This document shows, piece by piece, positions 1 to 8,580 of a stretch of 64,000 nt of DNA. The notes under the pieces are model-generated. The model was not told the origin of the DNA. It saw nothing but the letters and a program-made list of their open reading frames with translations, and did no database searches. The first letter of the stretch is position 1; every line of letters begins with the position of its first letter. Both the position numbers and the translations under genes were made by a program. Origin of the DNA: Chloroflexota bacterium (lineage in GTDB: Bacteria; Chloroflexota; Anaerolineae; J102); contig JAKOVD010000032.1 in NCBI GenBank assembly GCA_029782215.1, forward strand, positions 273,522 through 337,521, written 5' to 3'.

Positions 1-1004
1 AAACGGCGGTGGCGGGGGCGCACAGCCTCCTGCTCTTCCTGCTGGCGCGCACCTCCTTCGACCTGCCCGCGATCAAGGAGATCAAGCCGACCGCCTCCAT
101 CGGTTGGGCCGAGATCGGCTATGGTCCCATCCGCCGCAGCGGCAAGCCCATCCCCCTCTACGACTGCCCGCCCAGCCAGGCCTACCCGCTGGCCGAAGCG
201 CTGGCCCCGCGCGGCGACTACGGCGTGCCCATTCCGGGAGGCGTGCTGGAGAACGTCTACATCGATACCGGTGAAAACGGCCTGTTCGCCCTGGGCGAGT
301 TCTCGACCATCACCTCGCTCAACCAGATGGAATTCGTCACGCCTGAGGAGATCGCCCGCTACGTCGCCCTGGAGATCAAGGGCGGGAATACCGGCTTCGA
401 CGTGATCAGCGCCCTGGACCAATCCGTCCTCGGGCCCACCTACCGCGCCGGCATCCTGCGCGAGGGCGCCGTGGCGCGCATGCGCCAGCTTGAAACCAGT
501 CATGACGTGCGCAGTGTCGCCTTTGAGCTGCTGGGCCCACCGCGCCTGTCCAAGCTGCTCTATGAGGCCTATCTGCTGCAGCGCGCCAGTGGCGACAGCA
601 TCGCCCGCACCCTGGCGATGAGCCCGGAGACCCTGGCCCAGGTGTGCGCGGCCGAGATCGGCCGGGATGCCCATTTGCGCGCCCAGATCATCTCCATTGG
701 CATCCCCATTCTGCTGCCGGCCGGCGACCGGCTGCTACGCGGGCCCCAGTGCAAAGCCGGCAATGCCCATGACGGTTGGGTGGACCTGCGGCCGCAGAAC
801 ATGGCCTTGTGGCAGGGTCGCCTGGCGCAGATCCGCCAGATCACGGAGGAGGAGCTGGAAGCAGACGCCGGCCAGTACTCCTCGCAGTTCTACCGCGTCT
901 TCGTCGACCCGGCCACCGGCCACTTCACCGACACCTACGGCATCGGCGACCTGGCGGGCTGGATCTTCACCACCGAGGAACGCGGCGCCCGCATGAAGGC
1001 TTAA
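1..1004 (+). CDS. Unrecognised protein, 5' end cut by window
   Basis: The reading frame is open to the first base of the window, so the gene probably begins upstream; the first internal start codon is a GTG at 9. About 331 residues are visible, ending in a TAA near 1004. I do not recognise the family. The visible part is soluble, with no membrane segment beyond a hydrophobic stretch at the very start (LLLFLLA) and no signal-like cleavage site. It has many regular alpha/beta-looking segments and a Gly/Pro-rich stretch (GVPIPGG). It is encoded toward rel, which ends at 1001, so the two genes overlap tail to tail by 4 bases with no room for a terminator between them. No function is proposed. Confidence 0.6.
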   Translation, partial: TAVAGAHSLLLFLLARTSFDLPAIKEIKPTASIGWAEIGYGPIRRSGKPIPLYDCPPSQAYPLAEALAPRGDYGVPIPGGVLENVYIDTGENGLFALGEFSTITSLNQMEFVTPEEIARYVALEIKGGNTGFDVISALDQSVLGPTYRAGILREGAVARMRQLETSHDVRSVAFELLGPPRLSKLLYEAYLLQRASGDSIARTLAMSPETLAQVCAAEIGRDAHLRAQIISIGIPILLPAGDRLLRGPQCKAGNAHDGWVDLRPQNMALWQGRLAQIRQITEEELEADAGQYSSQFYRVFVDPATGHFTDTYGIGDLAGWIFTTEERGARMKA

Positions 1005-3358
1005 AGGCGATGATGACTTCCGGGAGGCCCGCCCCCTGCGGTCTCCCGGAGGTCCTTGCCTCGGGGGCCGCGCTTCTGCTTCTGCGGCTTGCCCTGGGGG
1101 TTGAGCGTCTCCGCCGTCACCGCGCCGCGGTCGGAGCGGAGGCGCTCGACCTCGAACACGTTGGGCACACCCTGGATGCGGTCAAGCTGGCGAGTGAGCT
1201 GCTGGGCGTCACGGACGTGCAGGGTGAAGAGGATGACGGCGACGGGGTCCTTCTCGTTGCTGACCGTGGTTGTGGTGCTGATGTTGATCCCTTCCGACGC
1301 CACGATGCTGGTGATGTCCCGCAGCAGGCCGGAGCGGTTCCAGGCCTTGACCATGATCGGCACGCCGTAGGTGGGCGTTTCCTGGCCCCAATTGGCCTGG
1401 ATCAGCCGGTCGGGCTCGTCGCGATTGATCACGTTGGGACAGTCGGCGCGGTGGACCGTCACCCCGCGGCCCCGAGTGACGTAGCCGATGATGGGCTCGC
1501 CGGGCAGAGGATGGCAGCACTGCGCCAGACGCACCTCCAGCCCGGTGACCCCGCGGATGGCGATGCTGTCGGCCTCGCCGGCGGTGTCCTGCCATGACGT
1601 CTCGGGCAGGTAGTCGCTGGCGCCCTTGTCGCTGGGCGGCGGCTGCAGGCTGATCAGCTTGCCTACCAGGCGGTCCGAAGAGATGTCGCCGTAGCCGATG
1701 GCCGCCAGCAGGTCGTCCAGGCTGTCGTAGGCGAAGGCCTTGGCTACGTCCTCGAAGCTGACCGTGCGCAGGCTCAGCTGTTTGAGCAGGCGCTCCAGCA
1801 TCTGGCGGCCGAAGGTGATGTTCTGCTCACGGTCCTGGCGGCGGAACCACTGCTTGATCTTGGTGCGCGCCCGCGAGGTGCGCACGTAGCCCAGGTGCTC
1901 GTTCAGCCAGTCGCGGCTGGGACCGCCCTTCTTGGCGGTGATGATCTCCACCTGGTCGCGGTTGCGGAGCTGGTAGTCGAGCCGCACCATGTGGTTGTTG
2001 ACGCGAGCGCCCCGGCAGCGGTGGCCGACCTCAGTGTGGATGAGATAGGCGAAGTCGATGGGGGTGGCGCCTGCGGGCAGGGCCAGCAGGTCGCCCTTGG
2101 GGGTGAACACGTACACGCGGTCGCCAAAGAGGTCGGCACGCATGTTCTCCATCATCTCGCTAGCGCTGCTGGATTCTTCCTCATAGTTGACCAGGGCGCG
2201 CAGCCAGGCGACCTTGTTGGTGAAATCGGCGTCAACCTTCTTGGCGCCCCCTTCCTTGTAACGCCAGTGCGCGGCCACGCCCTGTTCGGCCAGCTCGTGC
2301 ATCTCCACCGTGCGGATCTGCACCTCCATGTGCGTACCGCCGGGACCGATGACCGCCGTGTGGAGGGAGCGATAGCCGTTTTCCTTGGGCCGGGCAATGT
2401 AGTCGTCGAACTCGCCGGGAATGGGCACCCAACGGGCGTGAACGATGCCCAGGGCCGTGTAACAGTCGGGGATGGTCTCGACGATGATGCGGAAGCCGTG
2501 CACGTCGTAGACCTTCTCGAAAGGCGTGCCCTTCTTCTGCATCTTGCGCCAGATCGAGTAGATGTGCTTGGGTCGGCCCGACACGTCGGCGGAAATGCTC
2601 GCCTCGGCCAGGTCCGCCTGAAGCTGCTCCACCACCTGCTTGATGAAACGTTCCCGCTCGCCCCGGCGCTGCGAGATCTTGTCCCGAAGCTGCTGGTAGA
2701 CCACCGGCTGCAGGTGGCGGAAACACAGGTCTTCCAGCTCCCACTTGATCTGCCACATGCCCAGGCGGTTCGCCACGGGGGCGAAGATATCCATCGTCTC
2801 CTTGGCGATCCGGCGGCGCTTGTCCTCGTTCTTGATGGCGGCGAGCGTCCGCATGTTGTGCAGGCGATCCGCAAGCTTGATGACGAGGATCAGGGGATGC
2901 TCGCCCGAGCTGAGGAAAAGCTGGCGCATGTTCTCAGCCCATTCGTCCTGGCGGGAACGCTCGGGCCGTGGGGGCAAGGAGCCATTGCCGCCCTCGACGT
3001 GGTCAGTGGATTCCAGCTCACGGCGCGTCTGCTTGGACAGCTTGGTGACGCCGAGGACCAGGTCCCTGACCCTGCCGCCAAAATGCTCTTCGATTTCCTC
3101 GGCCGTATAGCCAGTGTCCTCGACGACGTCGTGCAGCAGCCCGGCGGCCACGGTGTCGGCGTCTGAGTGCAGGTCGGCCAGGATGTCGGCCACGGCCAGG
3201 GGGTGGGTGATGTAGGCTTCGCCCGAGCTGCGCTGCTGTTCCCGGTGCTGCACCTCGGCCACCTGGTAGGCGCGGCGCACCATGTCCCGTTCCTCTTCCT
3301 CCAGGTAAGTCAACTTCTGCAAAAGCTGGTCGATGGTGGGGGAGACATACTTGGGCAT
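1001..3358 (-). CDS. rel: Bifunctional (p)ppGpp synthetase/hydrolase, Rel/SpoT family
   Basis: Makes and degrades the stringent-response alarmone (p)ppGpp. The domain order of long Rel proteins is visible in 785 residues: an HD hydrolase domain with H52 and the H76-D77 pair in LLHDVVED, followed by a YxSLH-containing synthetase domain (NGYRSLHTAV). A TGS domain comes next (YVFTPKGDLLALPAGATPIDF), then a Cys/His zinc-finger-like region (QCCHPLPG...HRADC) and a C-terminal ACT domain. Both catalytic halves look intact, so it should be bifunctional. The frame extends 37 codons upstream, but I chose the ATG at 3358: family proteins begin near the MPKYVSPTIDQLL sequence, an AGGTGG precedes it, and the extension would run through a hairpin and promoter. 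The C-terminal tail of about 30 residues is basic and Gly-rich and is not part of the ACT fold. Confidence 0.95.
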   Translation of the reverse strand: MPKYVSPTIDQLLQKLTYLEEEERDMVRRAYQVAEVQHREQQRSSGEAYITHPLAVADILADLHSDADTVAAGLLHDVVEDTGYTAEEIEEHFGGRVRDLVLGVTKLSKQTRRELESTDHVEGGNGSLPPRPERSRQDEWAENMRQLFLSSGEHPLILVIKLADRLHNMRTLAAIKNEDKRRRIAKETMDIFAPVANRLGMWQIKWELEDLCFRHLQPVVYQQLRDKISQRRGERERFIKQVVEQLQADLAEASISADVSGRPKHIYSIWRKMQKKGTPFEKVYDVHGFRIIVETIPDCYTALGIVHARWVPIPGEFDDYIARPKENGYRSLHTAVIGPGGTHMEVQIRTVEMHELAEQGVAAHWRYKEGGAKKVDADFTNKVAWLRALVNYEEESSSASEMMENMRADLFGDRVYVFTPKGDLLALPAGATPIDFAYLIHTEVGHRCRGARVNNHMVRLDYQLRNRDQVEIITAKKGGPSRDWLNEHLGYVRTSRARTKIKQWFRRQDREQNITFGRQMLERLLKQLSLRTVSFEDVAKAFAYDSLDDLLAAIGYGDISSDRLVGKLISLQPPPSDKGASDYLPETSWQDTAGEADSIAIRGVTGLEVRLAQCCHPLPGEPIIGYVTRGRGVTVHRADCPNVINRDEPDRLIQANWGQETPTYGVPIMVKAWNRSGLLRDITSIVASEGINISTTTTVSNEKDPVAVILFTLHVRDAQQLTRQLDRIQGVPNVFEVERLRSDRGAVTAETLNPQGKPQKQKRGPRGKDLRETAGGGPPGSHHRL

Positions 3359-3393
3359 AGTCCACCTGGTCAGGCCGGCAGATCGGACCTTTG

Positions 3394-3421
3394 AAAAAGG
3401 GACGTGCGAACGCACGTCCCT
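3394..3421 (-). terminator. Terminator-like hairpin in the rel leader
   Basis: A perfect 11-bp inverted repeat (3398-3408 with 3411-3421) is followed, in the direction of rel transcription, by five T's (3398-3394). This is a classical intrinsic-terminator shape, but it sits between the predicted rel promoter and the rel start codon, so it may act as an attenuator. Confidence 0.55.
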
Positions 3422-3439
3422 GGTCACAACCTGCGCTTC

Positions 3440-3469
3440 ATTATAGCGCAGCGGCGCGGTAAGCGGCAA
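3440..3469 (-). promoter_or_regulatory. Predicted sigma70-type promoter of rel
   Basis: Reads TTGCCG (3469-3464), 18-nt spacer, TATAAT (3445-3440) on the minus strand. Transcription would start near 3433, giving a leader of about 75 nt that contains the hairpin at 3394-3421. Confidence 0.6.
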
Positions 3470-3595
3470 TGGCGGCGCACCAGGGACGCCCGGCGCCCCG
3501 CCAGCCGGGAACCATTCGAGCCCCGATCGCGTCCATGAAGGCAGCAGACTGCCGCCGGCGCCCGCGCACCGCCCACAACCGAGTCTGCATCCCTA

Positions 3596-3604
3596 TGGTA
3601 TGAT
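3596..3604 (+). promoter_or_regulatory. Extended -10 element for the C39/TPR gene
   Basis: TGG followed by TATGAT matches an extended -10 (TGn-TATnnT). It overlaps the first possible ATGs (3600, 3603), which argues that translation begins at the later ATG at 3615 on a nearly leaderless transcript. No clear -35 is visible. Confidence 0.4.
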
Positions 3605-5078
3605 GGTTTCTGGCATGCTCCGAACCCTGCTTGTCCTGTTCGCCTTCCTGGTCCTGGCCGCCGCCGGGCTGGTGCTTATGGGCGCTCAACGTTACGGCGG
3701 CCTGGAGGGCCTGTCCTTCCGGGTGCGCGCCGAGGTCGCCGCCCGCTTCCCTGAAGACCATCCGCTGACGGTGCCGACGCCGTTGGGGGTTGAGGGCTCC
3801 GAGTTGAAGGTTGAAGGTTGCACGTTGAAGGTTGATGGTTGTGTGGGGACGCCGGACGCCGGGCTGATGGCCACGGCCGCGGCGTTTGCGGGCACGGCGA
3901 CGGAACGCCCTCAAGCCAACAGGACGGCGCAGCCGGCAGCCACGGCAACGTCCACCTCCCGACCGGCGCCGTCTGCGACGCCAACGCCGCCAGCCACACC
4001 GCGGCCCGCCACCACGGCGGGGCCCACAGACAGCCCCAGAGCCAGCCTCACCGCTGGCCCCACCGACACCCCCACCGGCAGCGCGACGGCCAGCCCCACG
4101 CCGGTGGTCGTGAAACCGGCGGCGCCAGCGGCGGCGCTGTCGGAGCTGTCCCACGCCTGGCAGACCTGGAACAACTGCGGTCCCGCTACCCTGGCCATGC
4201 ACCTGAGTTACTTCGGCAGCAAGCTCACGCAGGAGCAGGTCCGCCAGGTCCTGCGGCCCAACCGCGATGACAAGAACGTCAGCATGGATGAGCTGGCGGC
4301 CTTTGCCCGCAGCCAGGGCTTGCAGGCGGCGGTGCTGGTGAACGGCGACGCCGGACGTCTGCGCCTCCTGTTGAGCAACGGCCTCCCCGTGCTGGTGGAG
4401 ACCTGGCTGGAGCCCAAGCCTAACGACGGCATGGGGCACTACCGGCTCCTGACCGGCTACGACACGTCCCGCCGCGAGTGGCTAGCCTATGACAGCTACA
4501 TCGCCACCGGTGGCAGCCGCGACGGCGCCTACCAGCCGCTGCGCCTTCCTGACGGCGAGCTGGCAAGCCTGTGGCGGGTCTTCAACCGCACCTACCTTGT
4601 TCTCTACACCGCGGACCAGGCCCCGCTGGTAGCCGCCATCCTGGGCGACGACATCGACCCCCAGACGATGTGGCAGGCCAGCCTGGATCACGCCGAGGGC
4701 GAGATCGGCAACGCCCCCCAGGATGCTTTCGCCTGGTTCAACCGCGGCAGCGCCCTGGTCGCACTTGGCCGTTATGAGGAAGCCGCCGCCGCCTATGACC
4801 AGGCGCGGGTCCTGGGCCTGCCCTGGCGCATGCTCTGGTACCAGTTCGGCCCCTTCCAGGCCTACAGCGAGGTCGGACGCTACCAGGAGGTCGTGGCCCT
4901 GGCCGACGCCACGCTGCGCACCACCGGCAGCATCGAGGAGCTGCACTACTGGCGGGGTCGCGGTCTGCAGGGCCTGGGACAGACCGAGGCAGCCGCCGAG
5001 TCGTATCGTCGCGCCGTCGCCTTCAACCCCGGCTACCGGCCGGCGGCAGAGGCCCTGGCAGCCTTCGGCGCCAAGTAG
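3600..5078 (+). CDS. Membrane-anchored C39-family peptidase with TPR repeats
   Basis: A signal-anchor helix (MLRTLLVLFAFLVLAAAG) is followed by a Thr/Pro-rich linker. A papain-like C39_2 domain comes next, with Cys193 in TWNNCGPATLAM, His280 in GMGHYRLL and Asp298 in YDSY (numbering from 3600), so the catalytic triad is intact. The last ~130 residues form two to three TPR units (AWFNRGSALVALGRYEEA..., YWRGRGLQGLGQTEAA...). The protein should lie outside the membrane and cleave a peptide, or a protein held by the TPRs. Starts at 3600, 3603 and 3615 are all in frame; 3615 fits the promoter best. Bases 3782-3843, coding for the linker, belong to a dispersed repeat found again at 6617-6681. murJ starts 5 bp downstream. 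Confidence 0.85.
   Translation: MMVSGMLRTLLVLFAFLVLAAAGLVLMGAQRYGGLEGLSFRVRAEVAARFPEDHPLTVPTPLGVEGSELKVEGCTLKVDGCVGTPDAGLMATAAAFAGTATERPQANRTAQPAATATSTSRPAPSATPTPPATPRPATTAGPTDSPRASLTAGPTDTPTGSATASPTPVVVKPAAPAAALSELSHAWQTWNNCGPATLAMHLSYFGSKLTQEQVRQVLRPNRDDKNVSMDELAAFARSQGLQAAVLVNGDAGRLRLLLSNGLPVLVETWLEPKPNDGMGHYRLLTGYDTSRREWLAYDSYIATGGSRDGAYQPLRLPDGELASLWRVFNRTYLVLYTADQAPLVAAILGDDIDPQTMWQASLDHAEGEIGNAPQDAFAWFNRGSALVALGRYEEAAAAYDQARVLGLPWRMLWYQFGPFQAYSEVGRYQEVVALADATLRTTGSIEELHYWRGRGLQGLGQTEAAAESYRRAVAFNPGYRPAAEALAAFGAK
3782..3843 (+). repeat. GTTGAAGGTTG-type dispersed repeat inside a coding region
   Basis: Four to five degenerate copies of GTTGAAGGTTG occur head to tail and are translated in frame as part of the linker of the C39/TPR protein (LKVEGCTLKVDG). 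The same text appears as a palindrome after murJ. Confidence 0.7.
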
Positions 5079-5083
5079 GCGGC

Positions 5084-6637
5084 ATGGACGAACGCCGCCA
5101 CCGCCACATCGCCCTCAACACCCTGGTGGTGATCGCCGCCTTTGGCCTGGCGGCGGCGATGGGGCTGCTGCGCAACGTCATCATCAGCCGGGAATTCACC
5201 ATCGGCAGCCAGCTCGACGCCTACTACGCCGGCTTCAAGCTGCCCGACCTGCTCTTCACCATCGTCGCCGGCGGCGCCCTGGCCACGGCCTTCATCCCCG
5301 TCTTTGCCGACTTTCTGGCCGGCGGCGACCGCCCTGGCGCCTGGCGGCTGGCCAGCGCCATCACCAACCTGGTCGTCATCGCCGTCGCCCTCCTGGCGGG
5401 ACTGGCGGCGCTGTCGGCGCCCTGGCTGGTGCGGAACCTGCTGGCGCCCGGCTTCACGCCGCAGGCGCAGGCCGAGACCGTCACGGTCATGCGCATCGTG
5501 CTGCTCTCGACCCTCCTGTTCGGCATCAGCTCGGTCCAGAGCAGCGTCCTGCACGGTTTCAAGCACTTCCTGCTCCCGGCCCTGGCCCCCGCCCTCTACC
5601 CGCTGGGCATCATCGCCGGCGCCCTCTGGCTGGCGCCCACGATGGGCGTTATGGGCCTGGCCTGGGGTGCCCTGCTGGGCTCTTTCCTGCACCTGGCCGG
5701 CAAGGTCCCGGCCCTGGTGTACTACGGATTCCGCTGGTGGCCGGTGCTGGACCTGCGCTCACCCGCTGTACGCCGGGTAGGCTGGCTGATGGGACCCCGC
5801 ATTCTCGACCTGGCGGTCTTCCAGCTCACGCTCATCCTCATGACCAACCTGGCCTCACGCCTGGCGGAGGGCAGCGTCAGCGCCCTGGAATGGGGCTGGG
5901 ACGCCATGCAGCTCCCGGAGACCCTGATCGGCACCGCCTTTGGCATCGTCGCCTTCCCCACCATGGCCGAGCTGGCGGCGCGCGCCGACGTGCCCGGCCT
6001 GCGCCGCACCCTGGGCGACACCACGCGGGCGGTGCTGGCGCTGGCAACCCCCGCCGCAGCCGCCCTGATCGTGCTGGGCCGGCCGGTGCTTTCCCTGCTC
6101 TATGCCGGCGGCGCCTTCGACGAGGCCGCCATCGACGCCATCTATGTCGCCCTGCGCTTCTTCGCTCTAGGGCTGGTAGCGCAGACGGCGCTGGAGCTGG
6201 CGGCGCGGGCCTTCTTCGCCCAACAGGACACGATCACGCCGCTGCTGGTGGCGGCGGCCTCGGGGCTGGCCACCATCCTTCTGGGCATCCTGCTCATGGG
6301 AACGATGGGACACGGCGGCCTGGCGCTGGCCGATTCCGTGGCCGTGACCGCCGAGGTGGCGACGCTGTGGCTGCTCCTGCGGCGGCGCTGGGGCGCCATC
6401 GAGGGCCGGGCCACGCTGCTCACCTTCGGCCGCGTGCTGCTGGCCACGGGCGTGATGACCCTGGCGCTGTACGGCGCCCTCGCCTGGGCCGCGGGCCAGG
6501 ATTGGTCCCTCCTGCCCACCCTGGCGGCTGCAAGCGCCGCCGGACTGCTCACCTACCTGGCCGCCTGCGTCCTGCTGCGCGAGCGGGCGGTATTCTATCT
6601 CCCCTCTGCCCTGGTCGGGTTGAAAGTGAAAGGTTGA
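5084..6637 (+). CDS. murJ: Lipid II flippase MurJ/MviN
   Basis: A polytopic membrane protein of 517 residues, the usual MurJ length, with about 14 hydrophobic segments. The conserved N-terminal signature is present: LGLLRNVIISREFTIGSQLD followed by AGFKLPDLLFTI and GGALATAFIPVF. MurJ moves lipid-linked peptidoglycan precursor across the cytoplasmic membrane. ATG at 5084 lies 5 bp after the C39/TPR stop, so the two are probably co-transcribed. The last codons (LVGLKVKG) are supplied by the start of the palindromic repeat that separates this gene from the convergent ppiC gene, which suggests the repeat inserted at or extended the 3' end. Confidence 0.93.
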   Translation: MDERRHRHIALNTLVVIAAFGLAAAMGLLRNVIISREFTIGSQLDAYYAGFKLPDLLFTIVAGGALATAFIPVFADFLAGGDRPGAWRLASAITNLVVIAVALLAGLAALSAPWLVRNLLAPGFTPQAQAETVTVMRIVLLSTLLFGISSVQSSVLHGFKHFLLPALAPALYPLGIIAGALWLAPTMGVMGLAWGALLGSFLHLAGKVPALVYYGFRWWPVLDLRSPAVRRVGWLMGPRILDLAVFQLTLILMTNLASRLAEGSVSALEWGWDAMQLPETLIGTAFGIVAFPTMAELAARADVPGLRRTLGDTTRAVLALATPAAAALIVLGRPVLSLLYAGGAFDEAAIDAIYVALRFFALGLVAQTALELAARAFFAQQDTITPLLVAAASGLATILLGILLMGTMGHGGLALADSVAVTAEVATLWLLLRRRWGAIEGRATLLTFGRVLLATGVMTLALYGALAWAAGQDWSLLPTLAAASAAGLLTYLAACVLLRERAVFYLPSALVGLKVKG

Positions 6638-6681
6638 AAGTTGCAGGTTGAACGTTCAACGTTGAACGTTCAACCTGCAAC
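6617..6681. repeat. 42-bp perfect palindrome between convergent genes
   Basis: Bases 6640-6660 and 6661-6681 are perfect inverted repeats with no spacer, built of GTTGAACGTTCAAC blocks; 6617-6640 carries extra GTTGAAAG copies. It lies between murJ and ppiC and could terminate transcription from both sides. It is the same family as 3782-3843. Confidence 0.8.
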
Positions 6682-6690
6682 CATTCTCTG

Positions 6691-8031
6691 TTACTGCGCG
6701 GCCGGGGTGGCCTCTGGCGCTGGCGTACCAGCGGGCGCTGGCGTGCCGCCCGCAGCAGGCGTACCGGCGGGCGACGGCGTGGGCTGGAGGAGCACGCTTG
6801 ACAGGCTGGCCAGGAAGTCCTTGACGTCCGTGGGCAGCGGCGGCACGGCGCTGGCCGACCAGTTGCGCTGGACCGAAGCGGCATCCTTCTGCTTCGTCAG
6901 CCAATCGGTGAAGGCGGTGTCGCGGCGGGTCTTCAGCTCGTTGTCGTCCACCTTGTGGGCGGGATCCTTTTCCTCCACCAGGATGAGGTGGTAGCCATAT
7001 TGGGTCTTGACCGGGTCGCCCAGGACGCCCGGCTGCTGGGAGAAGGCGGCGTTCTCGAACTCGGGCACCATCTTGCCCTTGGCGAACCAGCCCAGGTCAC
7101 CGCCGCTGTCCTTGCTGCCGGTGTCCTCGGACACTTCCTTGGCCACGGTGGCGAAATCCTCGCCCTTGACGATGCGCTCGCGGATGGCCTTGATCTTGTC
7201 CAGGGCTTCGGCTTCCGCCTGTGCCTGCGTCTTGCCGTCCTTCAGCTCTGGGAAGCGGATGAGGATGTGGCGGGCCTTCACCATGTCCTCGGTTTCCTTA
7301 ACGTCCAACTGCACCGCCGCTTCCAGCTTCGTGCGCAGCAGGCGGCTGACGTAGAGGTCGCGGAACTCGGCCTCGGTCAGGCTGCCGCGGTCAGACAAGC
7401 TCCTGATCGTATCCTGGTAGCTCTTCTGGTAGGAATCGAGCGAGACAGGCGTGGGGCCGGGGACGGTGGTCGTGATGGCAGGGTCAGGCGTGGGGGTGGG
7501 CGTCGGGTTGCGGGAGTAGCCGAAGTCCTTCTCGATCTCCTGCGCCACCTCGTCATCCGCTACGCTCACGCCCTGTTTGGCGGCCAACTGCTTGACCAGC
7601 GTCGTCTCGATCATATTGTCCAGCACGTTCAGCGACAGCGTTTCCGGGGAGGAAAGCTGGTCGTAGAGGCTCTGGATAGCCTGCTGGAAGGGATTGCCGC
7701 CGCTCTGCCCGGCGAATTGCTGGCCGAACTGCACGTACTGGCTGATCTGGTTCATCAGGTTATCCTGGCTGAACCGGAGTCGGCGCTCAAAGGCGACCGT
7801 GGAAAGGGCTTCGCCGTTCACGGTGGCGATGGGACGCCGCGGTTTGACCACGTACTCATTGATCAGACCGCCGGCGAGGATGACCACGACCAGACCCAGG
7901 GCGACGCCGACCGCAGCAATCAGGATGGTCTGCTTGCGCCGCTCTTCTTCTCGCAGCCGGTGGTGCTTGCGCGACAGTTCGGGAGGCGCTTCCGGGGCCG
8001 GAGGGGCTTTACGCGAGGATTGCTTTGCCAT
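6691..8031 (-). CDS. PpiC/SurA-type peptidyl-prolyl isomerase, membrane anchored
   Basis: 446 residues. A basic cytoplasmic N-terminus (REEERRKQ) precedes one transmembrane helix (LIAAVGVALGLVVVILAGG). A SurA-N-like helical region follows (PIATVNGEALSTVAFERRL...), then a PpiC rotamase domain with the family signature KARHILIRF, GEDFATVAKEVSED and GGDLGWF, ending near YGYHLILVEEKDP. The tail is Ala/Pro/Thr-rich low complexity (TPAPAG). It is likely an extracytoplasmic foldase, like PrsA. I chose ATG 8031 over an in-frame TTG at 8058 because the TTG version adds nothing family-like. A short NPTPTPTPDP loop interrupts the SurA-like region. Confidence 0.9.
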   Translation of the reverse strand: MAKQSSRKAPPAPEAPPELSRKHHRLREEERRKQTILIAAVGVALGLVVVILAGGLINEYVVKPRRPIATVNGEALSTVAFERRLRFSQDNLMNQISQYVQFGQQFAGQSGGNPFQQAIQSLYDQLSSPETLSLNVLDNMIETTLVKQLAAKQGVSVADDEVAQEIEKDFGYSRNPTPTPTPDPAITTTVPGPTPVSLDSYQKSYQDTIRSLSDRGSLTEAEFRDLYVSRLLRTKLEAAVQLDVKETEDMVKARHILIRFPELKDGKTQAQAEAEALDKIKAIRERIVKGEDFATVAKEVSEDTGSKDSGGDLGWFAKGKMVPEFENAAFSQQPGVLGDPVKTQYGYHLILVEEKDPAHKVDDNELKTRRDTAFTDWLTKQKDAASVQRNWSASAVPPLPTDVKDFLASLSSVLLQPTPSPAGTPAAGGTPAPAGTPAPEATPAAQ

Positions 8032-8068
8032 AGGATTCGTGTCTTCCTCAAGCTTCAAGACAAAGCAC

Positions 8069-8095
8069 GGGCATAGGATGGAAGTTCCTATGCCC
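8069..8095 (-). terminator. Hairpin after rpsF-ssb-rpsR
   Basis: A perfect 10-bp stem (8069-8078 with 8086-8095) and 7-nt loop lie just after rpsR. On the minus strand the stem is followed by a T-containing stretch (GTGCTTTGTCTTG) but no uninterrupted T run, so termination may be partial. Confidence 0.55.
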
Positions 8096-8124
8096 GCTGT
8101 CTGCCTGCTTGGTTGAAGTGGGTC

Positions 8125-8580
8125 TTACTCGCCGCCCAGGTTGCTGGCGTTGCGGTGGGCGGATGTGTAGGGGAGCAGGGCCAAGAAGCGCGCCCGCTTG
8201 ACGGCGATGACCAGCCGGCGCTGGTGCTTGGCGCAGGTGCCCGTGCGGCGGCGGCTGAAGATCTTGCCATTGCCGGCCACGTAGGTCGCCAGGAAACTGC
8301 CCTTCTTATAGTCGATGTACTTGACCTGGTCGACGCAGAATTGGCACACCTTGACCGTGGTGGTGCGCTCGCCCATCTGCCGGCGCCGTGGGCCGCCGCG
8401 TTCGCCGCCGCCGCCAAAACCACCGCCGTAGCCACCGCCACCGCCGCCGCCGCCACCGTAACCGCCCGTGCGGGGGGCGGGGCGAGGTGGACGGGGCGCT
8501 GCCGGAACGGCTTCCACCACGGAATCCTCAACAACCACTTCTGCTTCCGGACCTTCGTCCAGGATCATATCGTCTGCCAT
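8125..8580 (-). CDS. rpsR: 30S ribosomal protein S18 with long N-terminal extension
   Basis: The S18 core occupies residues ~74-151 (VKVCQFCVDQVKYIDYK..., GTCAKHQRRL...). It retains a zinc-binding pattern: C79, C82, C116, H119. Typical S18 is about 75-90 residues; this one is 151. The extra ~70 residues comprise an acidic segment (EAEVVVEDSVVEAV), a Pro/Arg segment and a glycine-rich stretch with interspersed Tyr/Phe/Arg (GGYGGGG, GGGFGGGGERGG). ATG 8580 is the only good start, and the extension has the base composition of its neighbours, so it is unlikely to be an artefact. S18 pairs with S6 on the small subunit platform. It is third in the operon rpsF-ssb-rpsR; rplI is absent. Confidence 0.93.
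   Translation of the reverse strand: MADDMILDEGPEAEVVVEDSVVEAVPAAPRPPRPAPRTGGYGGGGGGGGGYGGGFGGGGERGGPRRRQMGERTTTVKVCQFCVDQVKYIDYKKGSFLATYVAGNGKIFSRRRTGTCAKHQRRLVIAVKRARFLALLPYTSAHRNASNLGGE

Noticed and set aside
1895..3166. Long open frame on the plus strand
   Set aside because: It is the complement of the rel coding region in a GC-rich genome; the sequence has no family character, and rel on the other strand is certain.
4723..6651. Long Arg/Pro/Gly-rich frame overlapping the C39/TPR gene and murJ
   Set aside because: Out-of-frame translation of murJ; no start signal or domain, while MurJ is unambiguous.
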